A stretch of 64,000 bases of DNA from Bacillota bacterium (GTDB lineage: Bacteria; Bacillota; Clostridia; Acetivibrionales; DTU013). The notes beneath the pieces are model-generated. The model did not search any database, was not told the origin of the DNA, and worked only from the letters and a program-made list of their open reading frames with translations. Within the stretch, counting starts at the first letter, position 1. Every line of letters begins with the position of its first letter. This document shows, piece by piece, positions 1-8,220 of the stretch. The stretch is taken from the NCBI GenBank assembly GCA_023433505.1, contig JAEZCO010000009.1, positions 62,001 through 126,000 of the forward strand, given 5' to 3'. The position numbers were made by a program, and so were the translations under genes.

Positions 1-497
1 AGCATATGCGGTCAATCGCGGCCATTACAAACCCGCTGGTCAATTCATACAAAAGGCTGGTGCCCGGATATGAAGCCCCGGTATACATTGCCTGGTCAGC
101 CAGAAACAGAAGCCCTCTTATAAGGATACCTGCGGCTAGAGGCTCAGCTACCAGGTTAGAGCTCAGGTGCCCGGATCCCTCCTGCAATCCGTATCTTGCA
201 TTGGCGTCCATACTGGCGGCAGGACTGGATGGCATAGAAAACAAAATACAGCCTCCGGCTCCTTCAAACAAAAATATTTTCCAGATGACGCCGGAAGAGC
301 GTGTCAAGGATGGAATCGACTCACTGCCGGGCAGCCTGGATGAAGCAATCAAAGAGCTCTCCGCCAGTGAATTTGCCAAAAATGTACTGGGGAATCACAT
401 ATTTGAAAAATATATAGAAGCCAAAAACGAAGAATGTGATGATTACCGGACCAAGATAAGCAAATGGGAAATAGACTCTTACCTGATGCGGTATTAA
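1..497 (+). CDS. glnA: Glutamine synthetase, C-terminal part (5' end outside window)
   Basis: ATP-dependent ligation of ammonia to glutamate in the cytoplasm. About 164 C-terminal residues are visible, open to the window edge. They contain the NRSPLIRIP block and the RLELRCPDPSCNPYLALA stretch that carry catalytic arginines and ATP/glutamate contacts in type I (GSI-alpha) enzymes, and end in the usual SYLMRY-like tail. No adenylylation-type extension is visible. It is followed by an intrinsic terminator and then an ANTAR regulator gene, the arrangement seen in clostridia where nitrogen status controls glnA by antitermination. The family assignment is secure. Confidence 0.97.
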   Translation, partial: HMRSIAAITNPLVNSYKRLVPGYEAPVYIAWSARNRSPLIRIPAARGSATRLELRCPDPSCNPYLALASILAAGLDGIENKIQPPAPSNKNIFQMTPEERVKDGIDSLPGSLDEAIKELSASEFAKNVLGNHIFEKYIEAKNEECDDYRTKISKWEIDSYLMRY

Positions 498-537
498 TGA
501 TAGTATCTACACATGAGAAATAAAGGCAGCAACGATG

Positions 538-566
538 CAGCCGGACCTTTGGTTCGGCTGTTTTTT
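538..566 (+). terminator. Intrinsic terminator after glnA
   Basis: A 10-bp stem (CAGCCGGACC / GGTTCGGCTG, one G-T pair) with a TTT loop is followed by six T. It lies 41 nt after the glnA stop codon and separates glnA from the ANTAR gene. Confidence 0.85.
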
Positions 567-690
567 AAATACGGATGAAAGTAGAAATTCCTCAGGATTT
601 TTGAAAATGCAGTCCTTTGCGGCTATCCTTTCTTAAAACGGCGGGCGGTATTTTCGATACTTCGAATATGAGATGTATGGAGAGGTTAAA

Positions 691-1266
691 ATGGATTCGG
701 CAAGAATATTGATTGCAATGAGCAGTGATTTATCCAATACAAAAATGAAAACTATTCTTGTAGAAGCCGGCTTTATGGTCGTTGATCAGGCTGCCGACGG
801 ACATGATTGTCTCCGGAAGATCCGAAGCTGCATTCCTGATCTGGCGATAATCGAATTGAATCTTCCGCTGATGAACGGTTATGAAATCGCAAAAATCGCC
901 TTGGAAGATGACATTTGTGACGTTGTTGTCATATCGACAATTGAACATGAAGGAATACTGGGCTCTCTAAAGAAATATACTAATTTTACAGCGTTGATGA
1001 AACCTCTGAACAAGGCGGTTTTGCTTAATACCTTGGAACTGATGACAAAAAACCGGAAAAAGATCAAGCAGCTTGAGAAGGAAATCAATGAACTCAAATA
1101 CACGCTGGATACCCGCAAAGAGGTGGAAAAGGCAAAGGGCCTGCTTATGAAGCACCTGGGACTGCCTGAAAAAGATGCGTTCAAGAGGATTCAGAAACAG
1201 AGCATGGACCGGGGTATACCCATGAAAGAAATCGCTAAAGCCATCATTTTGACATATGAAATATGA
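691..1266 (+). CDS. ANTAR-domain response regulator with degenerate receiver (GlnR/NitR-like)
   Basis: A 191-residue protein with an N-terminal receiver-like domain (about 4-118), a coiled-coil linker (about 122-140) and a C-terminal ANTAR RNA-binding domain (about 135-190, with the EVEKAKGLLM and KEIAKAII helices). ANTAR proteins bind tandem hairpins in nascent mRNA and prevent termination. The ATG at 691 is chosen because GGAGAGG at 679-685 precedes it; the in-frame ATG at 673 has no such site. The receiver lacks the usual acidic pair near residues 10-12 (MSSD) and has Glu55 where the phosphoacceptor Asp would be, so phosphorylation control is doubtful. Position after glnA suggests a role in nitrogen metabolism. 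Confidence 0.9.
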   Translation: MDSARILIAMSSDLSNTKMKTILVEAGFMVVDQAADGHDCLRKIRSCIPDLAIIELNLPLMNGYEIAKIALEDDICDVVVISTIEHEGILGSLKKYTNFTALMKPLNKAVLLNTLELMTKNRKKIKQLEKEINELKYTLDTRKEVEKAKGLLMKHLGLPEKDAFKRIQKQSMDRGIPMKEIAKAIILTYEI

Positions 1267-1293
1267 GATCTATCTTTAAAAATCCTTTTGGGA

Positions 1294-1375
1294 ACCTGGT
1301 CCTGAGCACAGGTCAAAATATAGCTTCTCCTATAAGTTTCTGAACGCACTGTCCCTTGCGGGCAGTATTTCAGAA
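1294..1375 (+). other. Two hairpins in the leader of the amidotransferase gene
   Basis: Hairpin 1 is ACCTG 1294-1298 / CAGGT 1309-1313. Hairpin 2 is TTCTGAA 1338-1344 / TTCAGAA 1369-1375, with an inner ACTG-CCC / GGG-CAGT helix. Neither is followed by a T run. Tandem hairpins downstream of an ANTAR gene are suggestive, but the loops do not show the A1/G4 hexaloop expected for an ANTAR target, so function is unassigned. Confidence 0.3.
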
Positions 1376-1435
1376 AAACGGAAAGTAATGTTTTCAGTGC
1401 TGCCAGGCTGCTGCAGACCGACAGGAGGGGACGCT

Positions 1436-2149
1436 TTGGGGAAAAGGCCATTGATTGGAATAACACCCGGGTTTACCGATGAAAAAAACAAAATACAGAT
1501 TTCACCGGGGTATGTCGACGGAGTGAATAAAGCCGGCGGATTTGCAGTATTGCTGCCACTGACCGCCAACGAGGATATTTTGGCTGCTGCAACGGACAGA
1601 TGCGATGGATTTTTATTGTCCGGGGGACCGGATATTGACGCCAGGTACTATGGAGAAATGAATTACAGCTTTAATGGCGGGATCAACCCAACGAGGGATA
1701 AAATGGAACTATACATAGCTCGGAAAGCTGTTTCCATAGGAAAACCCGTCTTTGGGATATGCCGGGGTATTCAGGTTTTAAACGTAGCATTGGGCGGGAG
1801 CCTGTATCAGGACATTCACTCCCAGATTAACGGAGGCGGCCTGCTTAAGCATTCTCAGGATGCGCCGTCGTGGTACCCGGTACATGACGTTTTGGTGGAA
1901 AAGGATTCAAAGCTTTGGCGCTGTTATGGGAAAGAGAGTCTAGGAGTAAATTCCTTTCATCATCAGGCGGTAAAGGCACCCGGAAAAGAGCTGAGACCCG
2001 TAGCCTGGTCGCCGGATGGAATTATTGAAGCCGTGGAGCATGAAAGCCATGTTTTTGCAGTGGGCGTACAATGGCACCCGGAGCTGATGTGGCAGGAGGA
2101 TCCGGAGGTTCTGAAGCTTTTTGAGGTATTTGTAAGCGCAGCGGTTTGA
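1436..2149 (+). CDS. Class I glutamine amidotransferase-like peptidase C26 (gamma-glutamyl-GABA hydrolase family)
   Basis: A 237-residue cytoplasmic hydrolase of the PuuD / peptidase C26 type, which cleaves gamma-glutamyl amides. The nucleophile Cys is in FGICRGIQVLN and the His-Glu pair in GVQWHPE; the HHQAVK block is also typical. The start is set at TTG 1436, because AGGAGGGG (1423-1430) lies 5 nt upstream and translation then begins LGKRPLIGITPG, matching the family N terminus. An in-frame ATG at 1388 lacks a ribosome site and would add a non-conserved Cys-rich stretch. Its substrate may be gamma-glutamylated polyamines or GABA, or another glutamyl compound; its neighbours support a link to nitrogen metabolism. 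Confidence 0.88.
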   Translation: MGKRPLIGITPGFTDEKNKIQISPGYVDGVNKAGGFAVLLPLTANEDILAAATDRCDGFLLSGGPDIDARYYGEMNYSFNGGINPTRDKMELYIARKAVSIGKPVFGICRGIQVLNVALGGSLYQDIHSQINGGGLLKHSQDAPSWYPVHDVLVEKDSKLWRCYGKESLGVNSFHHQAVKAPGKELRPVAWSPDGIIEAVEHESHVFAVGVQWHPELMWQEDPEVLKLFEVFVSAAV

Positions 2150-2247
2150 GGTAACTTTATAGGCAGTATTATGCAACCAGATAGAATGGTCATTTCATCG
2201 ATTATATGTTAAAATGGCATCAGTCGTGTGGAAGGAGTATGATGCAT

Positions 2248-2448
2248 ATGGCTGATAAGTTCGCCATTGGCGATATCGTCGAATTCAGGAAAGAGCACCC
2301 CTGCGGCAGCAAACAGTGGGAAGTTACCAGGACGGGGGCCGATTTCAGGGTAAAATGCCTTGGCTGCCAGCATCAGGTAATGCTGCCGCGTCCCAAGTTT
2401 GAAAAAAGCGTTAAAAAAATTATCAAATCCAATTTGAACCAGGAATAA
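2248..2448 (+). CDS. DUF951 family small protein
   Basis: A 66-residue basic protein. The core GDIVEFRKEHPCGSKQWEV followed by RVKCLGCQHQVMLPR is the DUF951 signature, including Cys residues that may bind metal. It is widespread in Firmicutes, usually as a small gene near ychF or in mixed operons; no biochemical role is established. AAGGAG at 2232-2237 precedes three in-frame ATG codons (2239, 2242, 2248). 2248 is preferred on spacing and family length, but 2242 is possible. Confidence 0.85.
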   Translation: MADKFAIGDIVEFRKEHPCGSKQWEVTRTGADFRVKCLGCQHQVMLPRPKFEKSVKKIIKSNLNQE

Positions 2449-2554
2449 GGGAGCAATAAAATCCTGCCAAAACGCCTTAAATTTGGTCTGGCATCCAATC
2501 GCCTGAATTCTTTTTACAATTATTGAAATAATAGTTGTAGAAAGGAAGGATAGG

Positions 2555-3760
2555 ATGTTTGAACAAAAGGAAAGAAAAAGATCGACAAAAGTATTCGCGG
2601 CAGTTTTTGTCGCAGCCGTAGCCGTAGGCGCGCTTCTCTATTACTTTATGACCTTCGGCGCCCCGAACAAGGGCCCGGAGGATCAGATGAAAAATTTGAA
2701 CCAGCAGTTGCAGGCTCCTCAGTCTTCAATTGCCCCACAGGCTACAACAATGCCCCAATCCGTACTTCCAGGCACGGAAACTGTTACGGGCGTTCCGGTA
2801 GCTCAGTCGGTAGCAAAATCAGCTACCCAGGGTGTTGTTGGAATCACCGTGGAAAGAGTGGCACCGGACAAGCTTTTTGACAAAAACCAGGAAACGCAGG
2901 TCGGTGTGGGCTCCGGCGTTATTGTTACCTCCGATGGCTATATCCTGACAAACAATCATGTGGCCGGGGGGAAAAGCAAGAGAATTGTTGTTTCACTGGC
3001 AGATGGCAGAAACATTGACGGAGAAACGGTATGGTCCGATCCGGTCCTTGATCTTGCCGTGGTTAAGGTGAATCTCACCGGCCTGCCGGCTTTAAAGCTG
3101 GGGGACGCAGATCAGCTTCAGGTGGGGGAACCGGCTGTGGCAATCGGCAATCCGCTGGGCCTTGAATTCCAGCGCACGGTAACCTCCGGAATTATCAGCG
3201 CACTAAACAGGACCATCAGCATAGAGACCGACCAGGGCACCAATTATATGGAAGACCTCATCCAGACAGATGCCAGCATCAATCCCGGAAATAGCGGAGG
3301 ACCGCTCCTCAACGCAAAAAGCGAAGTAGTGGGAATAAATACGGTAAAAGTCACAAGCGCTGAAGCTATAGGCTTTGCAATTCCTATCAATGTAGCCAAA
3401 CCCATTGTCAGCCGTTTTATGAAGACAGGGGAGTTTACTGAGGCATACATGGGACTCTTCGCATATGACAAGTCGGTGATACCGTATATCAACGGAGATA
3501 TGAAAATCGACCAGGGAGTATATGTGGCGCATATCGATGAAAATGGCCCCGCATATAAGGCGGGTTTACGCCTGGGCTGCATAATAAGGCAGATCGACGG
3601 ACAGGACATCAACAGCATGATGCAGTTAAGAATCATGCTATTTTCCAAATCTCCCGGGGACACCATCAATGTAACACATTTAATGCACGAAACAAACGAG
3701 TGGGTAACTTCGCCGGTTAAACTGGCAGTGAAAGAAAAAGACGGCCTGGTTACCAGATAG
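2555..3760 (+). CDS. Membrane-anchored HtrA/DegP-like serine protease with PDZ domain
   Basis: A 401-residue trypsin-fold protease for extracytoplasmic protein quality control. One N-terminal membrane segment (about 12-34) is followed by a Gln/Pro-rich linker (about 45-85), the protease domain (about 90-290) and one PDZ domain (about 295-385). The triad is visible as His135 (TNNHVAG), Asp166 (DPVLDLAVV) and Ser247 (GNSGGP). Architecture matches Gram-positive HtrA/HtrB (YkdA/YvtA type). GGAAGGA precedes ATG 2555. It appears monocistronic, with an AT-rich upstream region at 2500-2550. Confidence 0.94.
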   Translation: MFEQKERKRSTKVFAAVFVAAVAVGALLYYFMTFGAPNKGPEDQMKNLNQQLQAPQSSIAPQATTMPQSVLPGTETVTGVPVAQSVAKSATQGVVGITVERVAPDKLFDKNQETQVGVGSGVIVTSDGYILTNNHVAGGKSKRIVVSLADGRNIDGETVWSDPVLDLAVVKVNLTGLPALKLGDADQLQVGEPAVAIGNPLGLEFQRTVTSGIISALNRTISIETDQGTNYMEDLIQTDASINPGNSGGPLLNAKSEVVGINTVKVTSAEAIGFAIPINVAKPIVSRFMKTGEFTEAYMGLFAYDKSVIPYINGDMKIDQGVYVAHIDENGPAYKAGLRLGCIIRQIDGQDINSMMQLRIMLFSKSPGDTINVTHLMHETNEWVTSPVKLAVKEKDGLVTR

Positions 3761-3861
3761 GTATAAATATTACAGGTATTGGTAAAAATTAGTCCGAAGA
3801 GCGAAATTCAATTGCAGTATATTCAACTACGGATTCCAAAAATTTCGGCAGGAGGAGCAGT

Positions 3862-4149
3862 ATGACCAATACCGGAAAAAACACAGGAGACTTTGAAAAA
3901 ACCATCAAGGAGTATCTCCGGCAGGGCAAAAGCAAGCTGACCAACGATCTGGCAGGAACCAGAGAAGCCATAAAGCTGATAGCGGACGATAAAATAAAGG
4001 ATTTCATGATCACCATGGACAAAGGCTTGAATACCGATGAGCGGAGTTTTCTAACTTCCCTTATCGTGGCGGGGATGTACCAGTCCTTTTGCTATGGCTA
4101 TGGTATTGGGAAAATAGAAGGCCATACAAGCAACAGAGTTTATCTGTAA
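3862..4149 (+). CDS. Small protein of unknown function
   Basis: A 95-residue soluble protein that I do not recognise. A polar N-terminal half (TIKEYLRQGKSKL) predicted to be helical is followed by a more hydrophobic C-terminal region (SLIVAGMYQSFCYGYGIGKIEG) that is too short and broken for a clear membrane span. AGGAGGAG lies 6-9 nt before ATG 3862, so translation is well supported. It stands alone between the protease gene and the T-box leader. Confidence 0.65.
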   Translation: MTNTGKNTGDFEKTIKEYLRQGKSKLTNDLAGTREAIKLIADDKIKDFMITMDKGLNTDERSFLTSLIVAGMYQSFCYGYGIGKIEGHTSNRVYL

Positions 4150-4225
4150 AATTTACTGTTTGCGCCGGAAAATCAGAAAAAGTAAAAAGGCTCTGCAAAG
4201 AAAGCAATAAAGGTTAAAAATTTCC

Positions 4226-4254
4226 TTGACACCCCGTCTTTACGCTGGTAGAAT
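4226..4254 (+). promoter_or_regulatory. Sigma-A promoter of the ilv-leu operon
   Basis: TTGACA (4226-4231) and TAGAAT (4249-4254) are separated by 17 nt. Transcription would start near 4261, just upstream of the T-box stem I. Confidence 0.85.
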
Positions 4255-4260
4255 ATTATA

Positions 4261-4607
4261 CAATATTTTAAATTGACAGCGCAATGAAGGAAAAAAGATA
4301 CGCCCAATTGCTTTAGAGAGCCGGTGTTTGGTGCGAACCGGTGCACAAAGCGTATGCATGACTCGTTCCTGAGCTTCAATACTGAAATAATTTGAAGGGA
4401 AATCCCTCAGCGCCAAAGAAATGTTTTTGCGGCACGAGGCACGTCCCCTGACATTCATAGGTATTGACGATGACGTCGTTACAGTCTAGTACAATAGTAC
4501 TACGAGGATATGTCGAAAACATGTCAAAGTAGGGTGGTACCACGATATTTAAGCCTTCGTCCCTGCAGGTATAATTATACTGCATGCGGCGGAGGTTTTT
4601 TATTTTT
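4261..4607 (+). ncRNA. Leucine T-box riboswitch with intrinsic terminator
   Basis: This leader senses uncharged tRNA-Leu and controls ilvBNC-leuA-cimA. The stem I distal block AGAGAGCCGGTG...GGTGCGAACCGG lies at 4315-4341. The specifier is read as CTC (Leu) at 4362-4364, in the conserved context A-CTC-G before CCTGAG. The T-box sequence AGGGTGGTACCACG is at 4531-4544. The competing terminator runs from 4554 to the T run ending near 4607. The specifier was assigned by eye from conserved context; a covariance-model fold would confirm it. Leucine specificity fits the downstream genes. Confidence 0.93.
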
Positions 4608-4650
4608 GGTTTGCGCGTAGCGCGTAATTTCATTTTAAAAGGAGGCAGCC

Positions 4651-6279
4651 ATGAAAATAACCGGTGCACAAGCAATCATCAAAGCGCTTGAACAGGAAAA
4701 TGTAAAAATAATATTCGGATATCCCGGCGCAGCAATTTCTCCGTTTTATGACGCACTGCTGGGCTCCTCCGTCAAGCATGTACTTACAAGGCATGAACAG
4801 GGCGCTGCTCATGCGGCCAGCGGCTATGCGCGGGTTACCGGAAAAACAGGGGTCTGTGTTTCCACCTCCGGTCCAGGTGCAACAAACCTTATTACAGGAA
4901 TTGCCACCGCTTACATGGATTCGATTCCCATGGTTGCCATCACCGGGCAGGTGTCTACGGAGCATATTGGGAAGGACGTTTTCCAGGAAGCGGATATTAC
5001 GGGGGCTACGGCACCGTTTTGCAAGCACAATTATCTGGTGAAAAGCGCGGGAGATCTGCCCAGAATCATCAAAGAGGCATTTCATATTGCATCCACAGGG
5101 CGCCCCGGACCGGTTGTCATCGATGTGCCTGTGGATATCCAGAATAAGCTGCTGGACTTCAAATATCCGGAAAGCATAGAGATCAAAGGCTATAAGCCGA
5201 CATACAAAGGCCATGCGGTTCAGATAAAAAAGGTGGCGGAAGCAGTTTCATCCGCCAGGACGCCGGTTATTTGCGCAGGCGGAGGCATCATCAATGCAAA
5301 TGCCTCGGAAGCCCTGGTAAGGCTGGCCGAAAAATGCCGCATTCCTGTAACAACCACTTTAATGGGCATAGGCTCTATTCCCTCGGAACACGAGCTGTAT
5401 TTCGGCATGCTTGGAACACACGGAAGCCATGCAGCCAACCATGCGGTGCACAATGCCGATCTTTTGATCATTATCGGCGCCAGAGTGGGTGACAGGGCCA
5501 TGGGCACCGCCGGAAAAATCGCACAGAAATCAAAAATCGTTCACATTGACATAGATCCTGCGGAAATTGGAAAAAACATCGATGTCACCATTCCGGTTGT
5601 GGGAGATGCAAGGCTGATTCTTGAAGAATTGTTGAAAATAACAAAGGACGGCGGAAACGAAGCCTGGGTAGATACGCTTAAAAAGCAGCAACAGTCGCAC
5701 GGCAGAAAGAACTGGGATGAAGAGGATAAGACGTCGGTCAATCCCAAATATTTAATGGCCCAATTATCGAAGCTCATCGACGATAAAGCAATCGTGACCA
5801 CGGAAGTGGGGCAGAACCAGATCTGGGCGGCGAATCATCTCATTGTTAAAAAGCCCAGGACGTTTGTATCATCGGGCGGTCTGGGCACCATGGGCTACGG
5901 TCTCCCGGCGGCCGTAGGAGCGAAGCTTGGGCTGCCGGAATCGGCAGTTATTGCCATCGCCGGCGACGGAAGCTTTCAAATGTCCATGCAGGAGCTGGGG
6001 ACGATGAAGCAGGAGGGGCTTGCCGTTAAGATTATTGTTTTCAACAATTCAAGGCTTGGAATGGTTCATGAGATCCAAAAGAGCAAATATGCGGGACGGT
6101 ATTCCCAGGTGTTTATGGAGCATAACCCCGATTTTGTGAAGCTTGTCGGAGCTTATGGCTTTGACGGTGAGAGGATCACGGGGAATGATGAGGTACCGGA
6201 GGCGCTGAAGAGGATGCTGGATAGGGATGGGCCATACCTGCTGGAGTGCGTAGTGAGACCTGACGAGCCTACATTATAA
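4651..6279 (+). CDS. ilvB: Acetolactate synthase, large (catalytic) subunit
   Basis: ThDP-dependent condensation of pyruvate with pyruvate or 2-ketobutyrate, the first common step to valine/leucine and isoleucine. 542 residues, close to the usual 550-580. The catalytic Glu49 sits in TRHEQGA, and the ThDP/Mg motif begins at GDGSFQMSMQE and ends at VFNNSRLG. GGAGG at 4641-4645 precedes ATG 4651. First gene of the T-box-controlled operon; the regulatory subunit IlvN follows after a 286-nt gap that contains a repeat-like insertion. Confidence 0.97.
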   Translation: MKITGAQAIIKALEQENVKIIFGYPGAAISPFYDALLGSSVKHVLTRHEQGAAHAASGYARVTGKTGVCVSTSGPGATNLITGIATAYMDSIPMVAITGQVSTEHIGKDVFQEADITGATAPFCKHNYLVKSAGDLPRIIKEAFHIASTGRPGPVVIDVPVDIQNKLLDFKYPESIEIKGYKPTYKGHAVQIKKVAEAVSSARTPVICAGGGIINANASEALVRLAEKCRIPVTTTLMGIGSIPSEHELYFGMLGTHGSHAANHAVHNADLLIIIGARVGDRAMGTAGKIAQKSKIVHIDIDPAEIGKNIDVTIPVVGDARLILEELLKITKDGGNEAWVDTLKKQQQSHGRKNWDEEDKTSVNPKYLMAQLSKLIDDKAIVTTEVGQNQIWAANHLIVKKPRTFVSSGGLGTMGYGLPAAVGAKLGLPESAVIAIAGDGSFQMSMQELGTMKQEGLAVKIIVFNNSRLGMVHEIQKSKYAGRYSQVFMEHNPDFVKLVGAYGFDGERITGNDEVPEALKRMLDRDGPYLLECVVRPDEPTL

Positions 6280-6386
6280 CGAGGCATCAAAAAATGTTCC
6301 CCACCTCTGTAGGTGTCGGGTACAGAATTGATGCTCAGGCGGTGGGCATATCTCCCGCCCGGGATGCATGGGCGACCAGCCTCGTT
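6278..6386. repeat. MITE-like element bounded by 8-bp inverted repeats
   Basis: AACGAGGC (6278-6285) and GCCTCGTT (6379-6386) are exact inverted repeats enclosing GC-rich internal hairpins, between ilvB and ilvN. The left end, ATAACGAGGCATCAAAAA, recurs exactly at 28846-28863, and a weaker relative (AAGGCATCAAATATCC) occurs near 37764. This suggests a dispersed non-coding repeat family. Confidence 0.5.
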
Positions 6387-6565
6387 GAAACTCCGCTGAT
6401 GAAATTAATTTTTTCTACAAACGAAAAAAATAATTTTGAATTAAGTCGTTATAAGCAAGGGAAAATCCATGGAATATAGATGCAGAAACTTGTTAATCCA
6501 AATTTTTTGCATTCTCTATAGAGGAATAAACATACAGGGCAGTAACTTTGAAAGGGGAATTAATT

Positions 6566-7078
6566 ATGGCGAAGCATACGTTATCGGTTTTAGTCGAAAA
6601 TCATCCCGGCGTACTATCGAGGGTAGCAGGCCTGTTCAGCCGAAGAGGCTTCAACATCGACAGCCTTGCGGTAGGCGTAACGGAAAATCCTGAAATATCC
6701 CGGATGACCATCGTGGTAGACGGCGACGATTACACCGTAGAACAGGTAAGCAAGCAATTGAACAAGCTGATTGACGTTATCAAGATAAAAGAGCTGGAAA
6801 GATCGGAGTCGGTAAGCAGGGAGCTGGCGTTGATCAAAGTGGCTGCCAATGCTTCTGCCAGGTCTGAAATCATTCAAATTGTGGAAATCTTCAGAGCAAA
6901 AATCGTTGATGTTTCCAAATCCACTTTGACCATAGAAATATCCGGCGGCGCCGACAAGGTGGCTGCCCTTGAGGACATGCTGAAACAGTTCGGCATCAAG
7001 GAAATTGTACGGACGGGAACCATTGCCATCGAAAGAGGCAATCGATTTATAAAGGTTACCAATAATGACGAGGAGTGA
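6566..7078 (+). CDS. ilvN: Acetolactate synthase, small (regulatory) subunit
   Basis: A 170-residue regulatory subunit that activates IlvB and confers valine feedback. It has an N-terminal ACT domain (LSVLVENHPGVLSRVAGLF, about 4-75) and a C-terminal ACT-like domain (about 80-165). The start is ATG 6566, with AAAGGGGA (6551-6558) 7 nt upstream; the upstream in-frame TTG at 6548 has no ribosome site. ilvC follows 9 nt after the stop. Confidence 0.95.
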   Translation: MAKHTLSVLVENHPGVLSRVAGLFSRRGFNIDSLAVGVTENPEISRMTIVVDGDDYTVEQVSKQLNKLIDVIKIKELERSESVSRELALIKVAANASARSEIIQIVEIFRAKIVDVSKSTLTIEISGGADKVAALEDMLKQFGIKEIVRTGTIAIERGNRFIKVTNNDEE

Positions 7079-7087
7079 ATTTAAAAA

Positions 7088-8083
7088 ATGGCAAAAATGT
7101 ATTACGACAGTGATTGCAATCTTGGTCTGCTCAAGGGTAAAACCGTAGCAATAATAGGGTATGGAAGTCAAGGCCATGCACATGCGCAAAATCTTAACGA
7201 CAGCGGTGTCAATGTTGTGGTGGGTCTGACTCCCGCTTCAGACAAAAGGCAGCAGGCTGCCAACGACGGATTGAAGGTCCTAGACACCTTTGATGCTGCA
7301 AAGGCCGCAGATATCATCATGATCCTGACACCTGACCAAACGCAGGCAGCGGTCTATGAACAGAGTATACTGCCCAATCTTAAAGAAGGTAATGTTCTGA
7401 TGTTTGCTCACGGCTTCAATATACACTTCAACCAGATCGTGGCGCCAAAATCTGTGGATGTAATCATGGTAGCGCCCAAAGGCCCGGGGCATACGGTAAG
7501 AAGCCAGTATAAGGAAGGCAGAGGCGTTCCCTCCCTTATCGCAGTCCACCAGGATGCATCCGGAAAGGCAAAGGAGTATGCACTGGCCTATGCGGCAGGA
7601 ATTGGAGCCGGAAGAGCCGGAATACTGGAAACCACCTTCAGGGAAGAAACTGAAACGGACCTCTTCGGTGAGCAGGCAGTACTTTGCGGCGGAGTTACGG
7701 AACTGATGAAGGCAGGCTTTGAGACCCTGGTAAACGCAGGCTATCAGCCGGAATCAGCATATTTCGAATGTGTCCATGAGATGAAACTCATCGTCGACCT
7801 CATCAACCAGGGCGGATTCGCTTATATGCGGTATTCCATCAGCGATACCGCCGAATACGGCGACTATATGATCGGCAAGAGAATCATTACCGATGAGACC
7901 CGGAAGGAAATGAAAAAAGTACTTTCAGAAATTCAGAACGGTACCTTCGCATCCAAATGGATCTCCGAGAACAAATCCGGCGGCAGGGCGGAATTCCTGG
8001 CAATGCGCAGGCGCGAATCGGAGCACCAGCTTGAAAAGGTAGGCACTGAGCTAAGAAAGATGATGAGCTGGCTTAAAAAGTAA
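7088..8083 (+). CDS. ilvC: Ketol-acid reductoisomerase (class I)
   Basis: NADPH- and Mg-dependent isomerisation and reduction of acetolactate or acetohydroxybutyrate. 331 residues is the normal length of the short class I enzyme. The Rossmann motif GYGSQGHAHAQN is near residues 25-36, and the C-terminal domain shows ETDLFGEQAVLCGG and FECVHEMKLIVDL metal-ligand segments. GAGGAG overlaps the ilvN stop, so translation is probably coupled. Confidence 0.97.
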   Translation: MAKMYYDSDCNLGLLKGKTVAIIGYGSQGHAHAQNLNDSGVNVVVGLTPASDKRQQAANDGLKVLDTFDAAKAADIIMILTPDQTQAAVYEQSILPNLKEGNVLMFAHGFNIHFNQIVAPKSVDVIMVAPKGPGHTVRSQYKEGRGVPSLIAVHQDASGKAKEYALAYAAGIGAGRAGILETTFREETETDLFGEQAVLCGGVTELMKAGFETLVNAGYQPESAYFECVHEMKLIVDLINQGGFAYMRYSISDTAEYGDYMIGKRIITDETRKEMKKVLSEIQNGTFASKWISENKSGGRAEFLAMRRRESEHQLEKVGTELRKMMSWLKK

Positions 8084-8105
8084 GAAAGCACAAATAATAA
8101 AAAAC

Positions 8106-8168
8106 GGCGGAGCAGGCCGAACAGTCTGCTCCAGCCGGTAGAATTCAAGTCGTTCCGCCAATTTTTTT
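8106..8168 (+). terminator. Compound hairpin with T run between ilvC and leuA
   Basis: An outer helix GGCGGA (8106-8111) / TCCGCC (8154-8159) encloses GGAGCAG / CTGCTCC and is followed by seven T. It resembles an intrinsic terminator and may reduce readthrough into leuA, giving differential expression within the operon. Confidence 0.65.
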
Positions 8169-8220
8169 ATTTTATATTTATGAAAATGAGATTGATTCAA
8201 GGAAATGAGGAGGGGTAACC

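Noticed and set aside
1294..1375. ANTAR-target tandem hairpins upstream of the amidotransferase gene
   Set aside because: The loops do not have the A1/G4 hexaloop pattern and no terminator follows, so it is only list-worthy as unexplained hairpins.
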